Counted from the first letter of the stretch, positions 43,216-52,079 are shown. The stretch: DNA of 64,000 bases from Pseudomonas sp. SLFW (GCF_009905615.1 NZ_JAAAKW010000013.1:62001-126000), one strand, 5' to 3'. Notes: a model not told the origin generated them from the sequence alone. Made by a program: numbers and translations.

Positions 43216-43236
43216 CCGCCCCTTAGGAAAATCCTG

Positions 43237-43821
43237 ATGCTGGAATCCCTGTTGGTCCCCACCGCAGTCGTCGCACTGGCCGAAATCGGTGACAAGACCC
43301 AACTCCTCGCGCTCATCCTCGCAGCCCGCTTTCGCAAGCCCTGGCCGATCATCGCCGGTATTGTCGCAGCCACGCTCGCCAACCACGCCGCAGCCGGTGC
43401 CGTGGGTGCCTGGTTCGGCAGTTTCTTCTCTGACGCCATGCTGCACTGGATTCTCGCCGCGAGCTTCACCGCCACCGCGCTGTGGACGCTGGTTCCAGAC
43501 AAAATGGACGACGACGAAGCCAACACCGCGCGCAAATTCGGCCCGTTCATGACCACGCTGATTGCGTTCTTTCTCGCTGAAATCGGCGACAAGACGCAAA
43601 TCGCGACCGTTATGCTGGCGGCGCAGTATTCGTACCTGTGGCTGGTGATTCTGGGCACGACGCTGGGCATGCTGCTGGCCAACGTACCGGTGGTGCTGGC
43701 AGGTAACTTCGCGGCGGAAAAACTGCCCCTCACCTTGATCCGTCGCCTGGCAGCGGGGGCATTCTTCATTCTCGCCATCGTGGCGGTGTACAAGGCGATG
43801 CAGGTGAGCGGCTGGATTTAA
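43237..43821 (+). CDS. TMEM165/GDT1 (UPF0016) manganese exporter, MneA-like
   Basis: 194 residues with six membrane helices in two repeats, each with the family motif: ALAEIGDKTQL near residue 13 and FLAEIGDKTQI near residue 114. UPF0016 proteins export manganese (or calcium) from the cytoplasm. The yybP-ykoY riboswitch directly upstream strongly supports manganese as the regulated ion. AGGA lies 8 bases before the ATG. It is a single-gene unit. Confidence 0.94.
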   Translation: MLESLLVPTAVVALAEIGDKTQLLALILAARFRKPWPIIAGIVAATLANHAAAGAVGAWFGSFFSDAMLHWILAASFTATALWTLVPDKMDDDEANTARKFGPFMTTLIAFFLAEIGDKTQIATVMLAAQYSYLWLVILGTTLGMLLANVPVVLAGNFAAEKLPLTLIRRLAAGAFFILAIVAVYKAMQVSGWI

Positions 43822-43864
43822 CCCCACCTGAAATACCGCATCACCCGTGTCGGAATGCTCATCC

Positions 43865-43956
43865 CTGTGGGAGCGAATTCATTCGCGATTGGCCAGTACA
43901 TTCGATACATATCTGTCGTTTGTGAGCCCTTTTCGCGAATGAATTCGCTCCCACAG
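43865..43956. repeat. REP-type inverted repeat, family A copy 6
   Basis: Arms CTGTGGGAGCGAATTCATTC and the complement ending CTCCCACAG, loop about 45 bases, between the convergent exporter and M48 genes. Confidence 0.9.
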
Positions 43957-43985
43957 TTGGGATCGCGTCAATCATCAAATGAGGG

Positions 43986-44804
43986 TCACCCCTTCGGCGC
44001 TTGCTCGTAGAGCGGCATCACCTTTGGAATCGCTGCCTGCAACGAGGCAATCCGATTGGACGAAGCCGGGTGTGTGCTCATGAACTCCGGCTGCGACGCC
44101 CCCGCCTGAGCCTGCATCTTTTGCCACAGGGTGATCGCAGCGTTGGGGTTGTAACCGGCACGGGCCGACAGTTCCAACCCGATCAGGTCGGCTTCGTTTT
44201 CATTGGCACGGCTGTTCGGCAACGTCAGGCTGTAATTGACCACGGTGTCGGCCAGCGCCAGGCTGTCCTGCCCCAGACCGAGCAATGAGCCTGCGCCGGT
44301 CTTGGCCATCTGGATGCCATACGCCTTGGACATGGCTTCACGACCGTGCTCGCGCAAGGCATGGGCGATTTCATGCCCCATCACCGCCGCCAATTCGTCA
44401 TCGCTGAGTTTGAGCGTATCGATCAAACCGCTGTACACGATGATCTTCCCGCCCGGGCCGCAGTTGGCGTTCAGCTCATCGCTCTTGATCAGGTTCACAT
44501 CCCACTGCCACTGGGCGGCATCCGGACGCAGCTTCGGCGCCTGGGCGATCAGCCGCTGGGCAACGGCTTGCACGCGCTTGGCTTCGGCGCTGTCCTTATC
44601 CAACACACCCTTGGACGACGCCTCGCTGACCGTTTGCTGGTAGGACTGCGCGTACATCTGATTGACCTGATCCGTCGACAACATGCTGAACATGTACTGC
44701 TTGCGCTCGACGCCCACCGAATCTCCGCTGGTGGTGTTGACGGCTTGACAGCCTGCCACCAACAACGCGGCGCTCAGGGAACAGAGAGTAAAGGCCTTAC
44801 GCAT
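43986..44804 (-). CDS. M48-family metalloprotease lipoprotein (LoiP/YcaL-like)
   Basis: 272 residues from ATG 44804 with AGGAG upstream. The lipobox LLVAGC places the lipidated Cys near residue 19. Zinc motif HEIAH near residues 143-147 with a downstream Glu in ANENEADLIGLELSARAGY, then the C-terminal STHPASSNRIASL. The family consists of periplasmic, membrane-anchored zinc proteases that clear misassembled outer-membrane or secreted proteins. It is monocistronic. A direct repeat lies upstream of its start. Confidence 0.93.
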   Translation of the reverse strand: MRKAFTLCSLSAALLVAGCQAVNTTSGDSVGVERKQYMFSMLSTDQVNQMYAQSYQQTVSEASSKGVLDKDSAEAKRVQAVAQRLIAQAPKLRPDAAQWQWDVNLIKSDELNANCGPGGKIIVYSGLIDTLKLSDDELAAVMGHEIAHALREHGREAMSKAYGIQMAKTGAGSLLGLGQDSLALADTVVNYSLTLPNSRANENEADLIGLELSARAGYNPNAAITLWQKMQAQAGASQPEFMSTHPASSNRIASLQAAIPKVMPLYEQAPKG

Positions 44805-45109
44805 GTTGTATCTCCTTGGAAACAAGGCGCTCATCCTAGGCCGTACGCCCGGTGAGTGCCATATAGCAGCCGATTGCCATATAAATAGCGGTTAAAAATT
44901 CGCACATTTGTAACAGAGATAAAACATTCCCCTTAGTTCCTGCATCAGCGCTTCAAAAAGTTCGAAGGCCTTAGAAACCGTGGGCTGTGGGCGACATACC
45001 CAATTGCGACCTGAGCGATTCAAAAGCGGCCACTTCGTCGGTTTCGCCTCAATTAAGTGCGAGACAAGGCGATATCTCCTTCAGGCGTAATTCCACGTCC
45101 GGAGCCACT
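44805..45109. other. 305-base divergent region between M48 and chemoreceptor genes
   Basis: Holds both promoters. TGCCATATA occurs twice, at 44857-44865 and 44875-44883, exactly 18 bases apart, 53-79 bases before the M48 start, and may be an operator. I found no convincing FliA-type promoter for the chemoreceptor. Confidence 0.5.
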
Positions 45110-47251
45110 ATGAAGTTCAAATCGATACAGTTTTCAGTTGCGGCACTGGCGGGTGCCATCGTGCTCAGCGTCGTGGCTGCCCTCGTGCTTTATTCCTTGT
45201 TTTCCGGGGCCCGAACTCAGGAACTGGTGGACAAGCGCACCACCGCACAATTCGAACAGGCTATCCAGCAGCGCCTGACCGCGATTGCGCGCACCCAGGC
45301 CAGTGAAATCCAGCGCGAACTGGAAGCGCCGCTGCACACCGCGGCCGGCCTCGCGACCATGAACGCCACGCTGGGCATGAAAGACAGCAAGGGCGAACCG
45401 CTGCTGAAAGTCAGCCGCGAGCAATTGCTCAACGTGCTGCACGAAACCGTCGTGCGGAACCCGAAAATTCTCGGTTCCTACATTGGCTGGGAAAAAGACG
45501 TGCTGGATCACAACGATGCCGCGTACGCCGAGACGCCCATCACCGGCGTCGATCCGAAGGACGGCCGCTTCATGGGCTGGTGGTATCGCAAGCCGGACGG
45601 CACGTTCAACCTGGAAAAACTCGCCAGCCTCGAAGACACCAAAATTCTCTCCACGGGCATTCGCTCCAGCGAGTACTACCTGTGCTCACGAGAAACCCGC
45701 AAACCCTGCGTGATCGACCCGGCCCCTTATAAAGTCGGCGACAAAATGGTCATGCTGTCGTCGTTCATCGAGCCGATCATGCTGGACGGCAAGTTTCAGG
45801 GCATCGTCGGCGCCGACCTGTCGGTGAACTTCATCCAGGACATGCTCGAAGGCGCTGATAAAAAGCTCTATGAGGGCGCCGGTGACATGGCGCTGATCGC
45901 CACCAACGGTCGACTGGTCGCCTACACCAAGGACACCAGCAAGCTCGGCGAGAAGGCCAGCGACATCCTCGATGCAAACGAAGTCGCGAACCTCAACACC
46001 ATTACCAAAGGCGAAGTGCGTTACGACATCGACAAGGAGCACGGCCACATCGAGCTGTACATGCCGTTCGGGATCGGCGACACCGACGCGCGCTGGACCC
46101 TGATGATTCGCATGCCGGTCAGCGCCGTGATGGCCGACCTGCAAAAACTACAGGCTGACCTCGCGCACCAGCGTGAAACCGACATTTTTGGCATGACCAT
46201 GGTCGGCTTGTTGATCGCCGCACTGGGGCTGTTGATTGTCTGGTTTGTGGGTCGCGGCATTGCGCGTCCGCTGAAACAGATGGTGGTGATGCTCGACGAC
46301 ATCGCCAAGGGCGAAGGAGACCTGACCCGTCGCCTGACCAGCGACCGTGCCGACGAACTCGGCGCGATTGCCACGGGATTCAACACCTTCCTGGGCAAGT
46401 TGCAGGTGATGATCAGCCAGGTGGTGACCTCGGTGCAGAAAGTCAGCGATTCGTCCGAACACACCGCCGACATCGCCATTCGCACCAACAAAGGCGTGCA
46501 TAAACAGATGGCGGAGATCGATCTGGTCGCCACGGCCGTGCATGAAATGACCGCCACCGCTCAGGACGTCGCACGCAACGCCACTCAGGCCGCACAAGCC
46601 GCGAACCACGCGGATGATGCCGCCAATCAAGGCATGCGCATCGTCCACAACACCTCGAACTCCATCAGCGAACTGGCCGTGGAAATCGGCCGCGCCGTGG
46701 GCGTGGTGCAGACGCTGGCCAAGGACAGCGAGAACATCAACGCGATCCTGACGGCCATTCGCGGGATTGCCGAGCAGACCAATCTGCTCGCCCTCAACGC
46801 GGCAATTGAGGCGGCCCGCGCGGGCGAGCAAGGCCGAGGCTTCGCCGTCGTGGCCGATGAAGTGCGAAATCTGGCGCAGAAGACGCAACAAGCCACCGAA
46901 GAAATCCAGAGCATGATTCAGGCCCTGCAGACCGGCACGCGGCAAGTGGTCAAGGTCATGGAAGACAGTCAGACCAAGACCGACGAAAGCGTGGGCCATG
47001 CGGCGGAAGCAGCACAGGCGCTGGAAAGCATTACCAAGGCCGTGTCGGTGATCAACGACATGAACACCCAGATCGCCAGTGCCGCCGAAGAACAGAGCGC
47101 CGTGGCCGACGACATCAACCGCAATGTGATCAACATCGGTCAGGTCGCGAACGAGGTGGCGGGCGGTGCGGATGAGTCGAGCCAAGCGAGTGCCGAGTTG
47201 ACCAAGTTGGCGGAGCAACAACGCCGGTTGATCAATCAGTTCAGGGTTTGA
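45110..47251 (+). CDS. Methyl-accepting chemotaxis protein with dCache sensor
   Basis: 713 residues from ATG 45110 with GGAG upstream. A first membrane helix (ALAGAIVLSVVAALVLYSLF), a periplasmic double-Cache domain of roughly 330 residues, a second helix near residues 365-385 (GLLIAALGLLIVWFVG), HAMP, then the signalling domain with the hairpin tip IAEQTNLLALNAAIEAARAG. In the sensor, RFMGWWYR and YYLCSRETRKPCVIDP carry the aromatic/Arg ligand contacts typical of dCache_1; two Cys in the same stretch may form a disulfide. There is no C-terminal CheR-docking pentapeptide. It should detect a small organic ligand; amino-acid motif matching is incomplete, so the ligand is unknown. Confidence 0.93.
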   Translation: MKFKSIQFSVAALAGAIVLSVVAALVLYSLFSGARTQELVDKRTTAQFEQAIQQRLTAIARTQASEIQRELEAPLHTAAGLATMNATLGMKDSKGEPLLKVSREQLLNVLHETVVRNPKILGSYIGWEKDVLDHNDAAYAETPITGVDPKDGRFMGWWYRKPDGTFNLEKLASLEDTKILSTGIRSSEYYLCSRETRKPCVIDPAPYKVGDKMVMLSSFIEPIMLDGKFQGIVGADLSVNFIQDMLEGADKKLYEGAGDMALIATNGRLVAYTKDTSKLGEKASDILDANEVANLNTITKGEVRYDIDKEHGHIELYMPFGIGDTDARWTLMIRMPVSAVMADLQKLQADLAHQRETDIFGMTMVGLLIAALGLLIVWFVGRGIARPLKQMVVMLDDIAKGEGDLTRRLTSDRADELGAIATGFNTFLGKLQVMISQVVTSVQKVSDSSEHTADIAIRTNKGVHKQMAEIDLVATAVHEMTATAQDVARNATQAAQAANHADDAANQGMRIVHNTSNSISELAVEIGRAVGVVQTLAKDSENINAILTAIRGIAEQTNLLALNAAIEAARAGEQGRGFAVVADEVRNLAQKTQQATEEIQSMIQALQTGTRQVVKVMEDSQTKTDESVGHAAEAAQALESITKAVSVINDMNTQIASAAEEQSAVADDINRNVINIGQVANEVAGGADESSQASAELTKLAEQQRRLINQFRV

Positions 47252-47290
47252 TGCAAAAAATGCGGCGTGCCTGACCCGCCGCATTACTCA

Positions 47291-47380
47291 CTGCAGGAGC
47301 GAATTCATTCGCGAAAAGGGGTCAGGCACCAGAGATGAGTCGGATGTACCGACCATTCGCGAATGAATTCGCTCCCACAG
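47291..47380. repeat. REP-type inverted repeat, family A copy 7
   Basis: Family A arms with loop beginning AAAAGGGGTCAGGCACCAG. The loop is nearly identical to that of copy 8 at 50652, unlike all other copies. Confidence 0.9.
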
Positions 47381-47436
47381 GGGGATGGCGTTTCCACAAT
47401 TCCGGGTAGAAACCGGGAACGTTGGAGCCGCATGCC

Positions 47437-48066
47437 TTACAACGGCGTCAAACACTCCGGTGCATTGAGCTTCGGATCGTTCACCAGGTTTGCCAATGGC
47501 CGCTCACGCAGTTGCATCTGCGGCGCAGCCAGCAGCGATTGCAACGTCGGCATCGTGGCCTCGGGGTCGAGCCAGGCGGCCTGCCCTTCAGCATCGAGAA
47601 TCAGCGGCCTGCGTTGACTCATTGCCGCTTGCGTCACCACCGCCACACTCAGGTACACGTGCCCCTCCACCGGATACGCTTCCCAGATCGCGGCAAAAAA
47701 CAGCGCCGAACCTTCACCCGGCGTCAGCCAGAAAGGGCGCTTGCGCACCGTTCCACGCCATTCGTAAAAGCCATTCGCGGGCAGTAGACACCGTCGCTCA
47801 CGAAACGCCTGACGAAACATCGGTTGTTCGGCCAGGGTTTCGGCCCGTGCGTGCGCTGGGGTTTTCGACATGTCCGTCAGCCAGGGCGGGGTCAGCCCCC
47901 AGCGTGCCCGCGCCAGTTCACGACCGCCCTCCTCGCCCTGCGCTGCCCGCATCATCAGCACCGAATCGGCAGGCGAAATGTTCCACTGCGCCTGCTGGTC
48001 TGCCGGGAATCCGGGCAAGGCCGCAAAAGCGGGCGTCCAACGAAACAGCGCATAACGTCCACACAT
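47437..48066 (-). CDS. SRAP-family abasic-site protein (YedK/HMCES)
   Basis: 209 residues. The protein starts MCGRYALF, placing the catalytic Cys2 at the mature N-terminus after Met removal. Other SRAP signatures: WGLTPPW, HARAETLAEQPMFR (active Glu/Asn region), CLLPANGFYEWR and the His-containing C-terminal strand. The family crosslinks to abasic sites in single-stranded DNA to protect replication. Single gene; it ends beside a REP element. SOS control is typical in other bacteria, but I see no LexA box here. Confidence 0.93.
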   Translation of the reverse strand: MCGRYALFRWTPAFAALPGFPADQQAQWNISPADSVLMMRAAQGEEGGRELARARWGLTPPWLTDMSKTPAHARAETLAEQPMFRQAFRERRCLLPANGFYEWRGTVRKRPFWLTPGEGSALFFAAIWEAYPVEGHVYLSVAVVTQAAMSQRRPLILDAEGQAAWLDPEATMPTLQSLLAAPQMQLRERPLANLVNDPKLNAPECLTPL

Positions 48067-48117
48067 GGGCTCAGGGCAACTCGTCTGTAAAGCAATTCAA
48101 ATGACGCGGCGCCGGTT

Positions 48118-48378
48118 TCAGCACAACAACACGTCGGGGTAGCTGTCAGGTTCATCGCCCGACAACGGAAAGGCGCCATTGTACTCAGTGATCAACTGGC
48201 GCGCGCGTTCGGCCTGTTCATCGTCCACCGCCAGCCCCAACAGACCAAACACCGGCAATTCGCCGATCCCTCCCAATAGATGACGCCCGGTGATGTGGGA
48301 CTCGATGCCTTCGCTGGCGAGCATGGACTGCAACAACTCCCCTTCCATCATGTTTTCCGGCTCGTAGATTTTGCGCAT
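48118..48378 (-). CDS. DUF2007 family protein
   Basis: 86 residues. Its ATG overlaps the stop of the upstream CPXCG gene as TAATG, so translation is coupled. The family is a small regulatory-like ferredoxin-fold protein: MRKIYEPENMMEGELLQSML, HITGRHLLGGIGELP, ADDEQAERA-like VDDEQAERARQLI. DUF2007 is thought to be a signal-transducing or binding module; no specific role is known. Together with the next gene it forms a conserved two-gene unit of Pseudomonas. Confidence 0.9.
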   Translation of the reverse strand: MRKIYEPENMMEGELLQSMLASEGIESHITGRHLLGGIGELPVFGLLGLAVDDEQAERARQLITEYNGAFPLSGDEPDSYPDVLLC

Positions 48379-48569
48379 TATTCGTTCTCGGCACGGACTT
48401 CCAGGTCCCATTGCTCGCCATCGGTTTCCAGATGAAATTCGATCGGGCGACAGCACACGTGACAATCTTCTATGAAATGATGATCCCCCTCGGAGAGATC
48501 AAGAAGGGTCTCTCCCGGCTCGCCGCAATAGGGGCACTCGTAAGGCGCTGCTGGTTGTATTTCGTGCAT
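48378..48569 (-). CDS. CPXCG-motif zinc-ribbon protein
   Basis: 63 residues from ATG 48569 with GGAG upstream. The CPYCGEPGE and CHVCCRPIEF pairs make a probable zinc ribbon (CPXCG family). It is cytosolic and of unknown role. It is the first gene of the leftward two-gene unit and overlaps the DUF2007 gene by TAATG. The promoter region is shared with the divergent acyltransferase gene, 113 bases away. Confidence 0.9.
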   Translation of the reverse strand: MHEIQPAAPYECPYCGEPGETLLDLSEGDHHFIEDCHVCCRPIEFHLETDGEQWDLEVRAENE

Positions 48570-48682
48570 CACAGTCTCCGAGAGCAGTTTTGCGTATAAT
48601 CGCCGACTCGTTTGCAGGCCGGGTTTCATTCTTCAGTATTCGCCCGACCTACCATTACCCTAGCCGTTTCCAACAAGAGAGC

Positions 48683-49849
48683 ATGATGGGCGAATTTGAT
48701 GCCATCCGACCGTACGACGACACCGAAGTAAAAGCCGTACTCAATCGGCTGCTGGGTGACAAGGCGTTCCTCGCGATTCTCACGCATTTCCGTTTTCCAC
48801 GTCTGGCCGGCTCCCTCGGCTGGATCTTGCAGCCCGCCATCGCGCGCAAGCTGCGTCGCCAGTTCGCGGGCATCGACTCGGTCGCGGCCTTGCAGGACAA
48901 GGTCGAACATTACGTTGACCATACGATCGAGCGCGCCACCGATGGTGTGACCTATACCGGCGTTGAGCAGTTCAAGTCCGGGATCGCCTATCTGTTTCTC
49001 GCCAACCACCGCGATATCGTGATGGACCCGGCCTTCGTCAACTATGCCGTGTACCACGCAGGCTTGCCGACGCCGCGTATCGCCATTGGCGACAACCTGC
49101 TGCAGAAGCCCTTCGTCAGCGACCTGATGCGCTTGAACAAGAGCTTCATCGTGCACCGCTCCATCGCCGGGCGTCGCGAGAAAATGGCGGCATACCAGTT
49201 GCTGTCGGCGTACATCAACCACTCGATCCGCAACGATTGCGCATCGATCTGGATCGCCCAGGCCGAAGGCCGCGCAAAGGACGGCGACGACCGCACTGAA
49301 TCGGCGATCCTCAAGATGTTCCACATGAGCCGCAAGGACGAGCCGTTTGGCGAAGTGATTCAGTCGTTGAACCTAACGCCAGTGTCCATCAGCTACGAAT
49401 ACGACCCGTGCGATCACGCCAAGGCCCGCGAGCTGTTCATCCGCGCCACCACCGGCAGCTACACGAAAGCGCCGGGCGAGGACGACGTCAGCATTGCTTT
49501 GGGCATCACGGGCTATAAAGGCCGCGTGCACGTCAACTTCGCGCCGCCGATCACCGAAGTGTTCGAAGACACTAAGCAATTGGCGATTGAGATGGACAAG
49601 CAGATCCTCGGCGGCTATCGCCTGTTCCCGGTGCATTACCTGGCGTATGCGCAGTGGGCCGATGCCGATCCGAGCCTGAACGTGCCGACGGCCGCCGAGG
49701 TGTTTCCGGCGGATGAACTGGAGCGTGCGAAGGAGGAATGGCAGCGTCGTCTGGACGGCTGCCCTGAAACGCACCGGCCTTATCTGGTGCTGCAATACGC
49801 GACCCCAGTGCGCAATCAGTATCGGGTCAAGGCGGGATTGCCGCTCTGA
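48683..49849 (+). CDS. 1-acyl-sn-glycerol-3-phosphate acyltransferase-like protein
   Basis: 388 residues from ATG 48683; the next codon is also ATG. The PlsC-like core starts near residue 90: FLANHRDIVMDPAFVNY contains NHX4D, followed by IWIAQAEGRAKDG with a Glu-Gly-Arg block. Extra N- and C-terminal regions distinguish it from the shorter YihG-type enzyme at 23302. No clear membrane helix is visible, unlike usual PlsC. It probably transfers acyl groups to glycerolipids. A strong bidirectional terminator follows directly. Confidence 0.9.
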   Translation: MMGEFDAIRPYDDTEVKAVLNRLLGDKAFLAILTHFRFPRLAGSLGWILQPAIARKLRRQFAGIDSVAALQDKVEHYVDHTIERATDGVTYTGVEQFKSGIAYLFLANHRDIVMDPAFVNYAVYHAGLPTPRIAIGDNLLQKPFVSDLMRLNKSFIVHRSIAGRREKMAAYQLLSAYINHSIRNDCASIWIAQAEGRAKDGDDRTESAILKMFHMSRKDEPFGEVIQSLNLTPVSISYEYDPCDHAKARELFIRATTGSYTKAPGEDDVSIALGITGYKGRVHVNFAPPITEVFEDTKQLAIEMDKQILGGYRLFPVHYLAYAQWADADPSLNVPTAAEVFPADELERAKEEWQRRLDGCPETHRPYLVLQYATPVRNQYRVKAGLPL

Positions 49850-49862
49850 TGACTGTCCCATG

Positions 49863-49893
49863 AAAAAACGGCGCCTGATCAGGCGCCGTTTTT
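49863..49893. terminator. Bidirectional terminator after the acyltransferase gene
   Basis: A perfect 24-base palindrome (AACGGCGCCTGA and its complement, 49867-49890) is preceded by six A and followed by T-rich sequence. Confidence 0.9.
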
Positions 49894-49926
49894 ATTCCCG
49901 GCCATGGCACGCCGGCGATGCAAAAC

Positions 49927-49974
49927 CTGTAGAAGCTCATTTGCACTGCGAAGCTGAGTCAGGCGCTCCTACAG
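49927..49974. repeat. Degenerate REP-like element
   Basis: CTGTAGAAGC at the left and GCGCTCCTACAG at the right are imperfect ends, and the interior (TGCGAAGCTGAG) is only partly self-complementary. It appears to be a decayed member of one of the REP families. Confidence 0.5.
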
Positions 49975-49990
49975 TGGCTACCCATAGCCG

Positions 49991-50260
49991 TCAGATTTTC
50001 GTGCTCACCCACGACAACACCAACGCAAACGCCAGGCACCCGGCGCCGATCCGGTAGCTCTGGCGAATCAGGCGCAGCGTTGGCACGTCCATCAGGTGCA
50101 TCGGCTCGTCGATCGGGGCTTGTTCGGTCAGGTTGTTGAGGTGCGCGGTTTCTCGCTGTTCACGGCTGCGCGTGGTGTACAGCAGCCAGATGCCAGGGCC
50201 CGCCGCCAGCAGCGCGAAAAGATTAATGACCATCCCGGGGGAGTGCTGGATGAGCGACAT
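49991..50260 (-). CDS. Small two-helix membrane protein
   Basis: 89 residues with two hydrophobic helices, near residues 10-27 (MVINLFALLAAGPGIWLLY) and 69-86 (YRIGAGCLAFALVLSW), separated by a charged segment with RSREQRETAHLNN. It is probably an inner-membrane protein with a cytosolic loop. No family was recognised. It is convergent with the acyltransferase gene and divergent from the 67-residue protein gene. The ribosome binding site is weak (AGGCCCC). Confidence 0.7.
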   Translation of the reverse strand: MSLIQHSPGMVINLFALLAAGPGIWLLYTTRSREQRETAHLNNLTEQAPIDEPMHLMDVPTLRLIRQSYRIGAGCLAFALVLSWVSTKI

Positions 50261-50402
50261 GGGGCCTCAATGGCACGCGATCGATGGCGCGCCGTTTCTT
50301 CGGTGGGATCTGCCGAATACGGTATCGCCTGTCACCTTAACGTCACCTGAACCGGTCACTGTGTAGCGCCTCGAACGCCCCCATTCAGACGCGGAGCCCG
50401 TC

Positions 50403-50606
50403 ATGCTGCACGCCCACAACCAGGATCGCCTTTACCTCATTGCCTCCAGTGACGAGCAACAAGCCTTGATCGATGGCCTGGCGTTCAACGTGCAGGACCG
50501 TCATTGGCTGGTCTATTGCGCATTGGGCGGGCACCAGCACAACGACCTGCCTGAAGTGGACCTGGTGACCGGATTCAGCTTTCTTGATTTTTATCAGGCG
50601 GCATGA
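50403..50606 (+). CDS. Conserved-looking hypothetical protein, 67 residues
   Basis: ATG 50403 has GGAG 7-10 bases upstream. The sequence alternates LYLIASSDEQQALIDGL, DRHWLVYCALGGHQHN and VDLVTGFSFLDFYQAA, compatible with a small alpha/beta domain. No signal peptide or metal motif is complete, although a His pair is present. Unknown function. It is followed by a REP element and a bidirectional terminator. Confidence 0.7.
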   Translation: MLHAHNQDRLYLIASSDEQQALIDGLAFNVQDRHWLVYCALGGHQHNDLPEVDLVTGFSFLDFYQAA

Positions 50607-50651
50607 GATTGCCTCACGCCTGAAACACACGTCTGGCGAACGATCCGAAAC

Positions 50652-50742
50652 CTGTGGGAGCGAATTCATTCGCGAAAAGGGGTCAGGCACCAGAGATGTG
50701 TCGGATGTACTGCCCTTTTCGCGAATGAATTCGCTCCCACAG
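50652..50742. repeat. REP-type inverted repeat, family A copy 8
   Basis: Arms CTGTGGGAGCGAATTCATTC and complement. Its inner loop repeats that of copy 7 (47291-47380) almost base for base, suggesting recent duplication. Confidence 0.9.
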
Positions 50743-50764
50743 ATGTAGTCATGCATTCCCCCAC

Positions 50765-50801
50765 AAAAAAGCCCCGGCATCTCGCGATACCGGGGCTTTT
50801 T
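50765..50801. terminator. Bidirectional terminator between the 67-residue gene and yajG
   Basis: AAAGCCCCGG (50768-50777) pairs with CCGGGGCTTT (50790-50799), with A-run and T-run on the two sides and a 12-base loop. Confidence 0.9.
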
Positions 50802-50818
50802 CGTATCAACCGAAAGCG

Positions 50819-51400
50819 TTACTGACCCAGCTGGCGACCGATGGTCTGGTCCTGGAACACGCGGGTCAATGCGTCGCTGAGGACGTCGCCGATCAGCTTG
50901 GTGTTGGTCTCTTCATTCGGCGCCATGCCAAAACGCTGATCCAGCGAAGCGGCGTAACGGCCGTTGTAGCTGCGACCGTTGTTCTGCACATCCGCACGGA
51001 ACGTCGCGCTGATGTTGGCTTCGGTCACGTACAGACCTTCCTTCGGCGACTGATACTTCAGTTCAGCCAAGGTCACGGTCAACTGAGGGCCATTGCCGCC
51101 CTGAACCGGCGTGAAGCCCAGCAAACGCACTGCTGCTTCGGCCTGGGCCTGCAGCTGCGGGACCAATTGCTGGCCGTTGACGGTGATCGAACTGGTTTCA
51201 GGGTACAGGCCGCCACGGGTTCCAAGGGTCTGCGAAGGACGACCATCGACCACGCGAACCGTCACTTGCTGACCGTGACCGACTGGCGCCAGTTGGGCAT
51301 TCAGTTTCGGTTGCGGGTTAAGTGATTGCGGGCTGTGGGCGCACCCCACCAGCGTCAGACTGCCGACTGCAAGCAAACCGAACAAAACACGACGCAACAT
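50819..51400 (-). CDS. YajG-family outer-membrane lipoprotein
   Basis: 193 residues from ATG 51400, 7 bases after GGAGAG; an ATG at 51406 directly abuts that site. The lipobox is LTLVGC, lipidated Cys near residue 20. The YajG signature is visible in VRVVDGRPSQTLGTRGG and QAEAAVRLLGFTP, with the C-terminal NGRYAASLDQRFG and DALTRVF. The family sits in the outer membrane facing the periplasm; its role is unknown. The cotranscribed mscL or ampG neighbours seen elsewhere are absent. Single gene. Confidence 0.9.
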   Translation of the reverse strand: MLRRVLFGLLAVGSLTLVGCAHSPQSLNPQPKLNAQLAPVGHGQQVTVRVVDGRPSQTLGTRGGLYPETSSITVNGQQLVPQLQAQAEAAVRLLGFTPVQGGNGPQLTVTLAELKYQSPKEGLYVTEANISATFRADVQNNGRSYNGRYAASLDQRFGMAPNEETNTKLIGDVLSDALTRVFQDQTIGRQLGQ

Positions 51401-51627
51401 GCTCATCTCTCCATGGGCCAAGGCACAAATTGTGCCGCAGTATAACGACCTCCGGAGGTCGCTCACTAGCGTAAAGATACGACAAAGTGCCATCGTCCCG
51501 GTTCCCACCCTTCTGTTCGCCGGTCTGCCTCATCGATGACAGACATCATCGAGCACCACCAGCGTCACAGCCGTGTCATCGGCGCACGACATACTTTTCA
51601 CAACCACCCAAACAAGGAGTCCTCGCG

Positions 51628-51861
51628 ATGGACTTTCTCTGGTCTCTGTTCTCGCTACGCCGCCGTTATCGCCACTACGCTCGCCTGGACCACCTTGGCA
51701 TCTGCCTGTCGTTCAAGCACTGCGCCGTTGCGCCGGAAGGGCACGGCTGGGTGGAAGTCCATGAACCGAAGCTGTGCTGGCTGCACCATCCATTGCCCGC
51801 CAGCGCCCGCGTCAGCCCGCGAGTACGCGCGATGACAGCCCGGCATTTGCTCAGCATCTGA
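51628..51861 (+). CDS. Hypothetical protein, 77 residues
   Basis: ATG 51628 has AAGGAG upstream. The product begins MDFLWSLFSLRRRYRHYARL and is basic and aromatic-rich (WVEVHEPKLCWLHHPLP, SPRVRAMTARHLLSI). No signal peptide or domain is recognised. Similar short proteins are common in Pseudomonas genomes and unassigned. It precedes the methyltransferase gene by about 220 bases, so is probably independent of it. Confidence 0.65.
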   Translation: MDFLWSLFSLRRRYRHYARLDHLGICLSFKHCAVAPEGHGWVEVHEPKLCWLHHPLPASARVSPRVRAMTARHLLSI

Positions 51862-52079
51862 ACACGAGTTTCAACACGACATCCATTATCCGAATGAACG
51901 TCCTTCGCCCCCGGGGCGCCAGCTTGAAAAAAGTGTTATCCCTTTTTGAAAGTCAGGCCTGACTGCCCTTCTCCCGCGCGAATCCCCACCTACCGCCCCT
52001 CGTTCCGCTGTCGCCAGAATGCAAGGCTGAACACGGCCTATGATAGGCTGCCGACATTAACTCGCTACCCCCAAAGACA

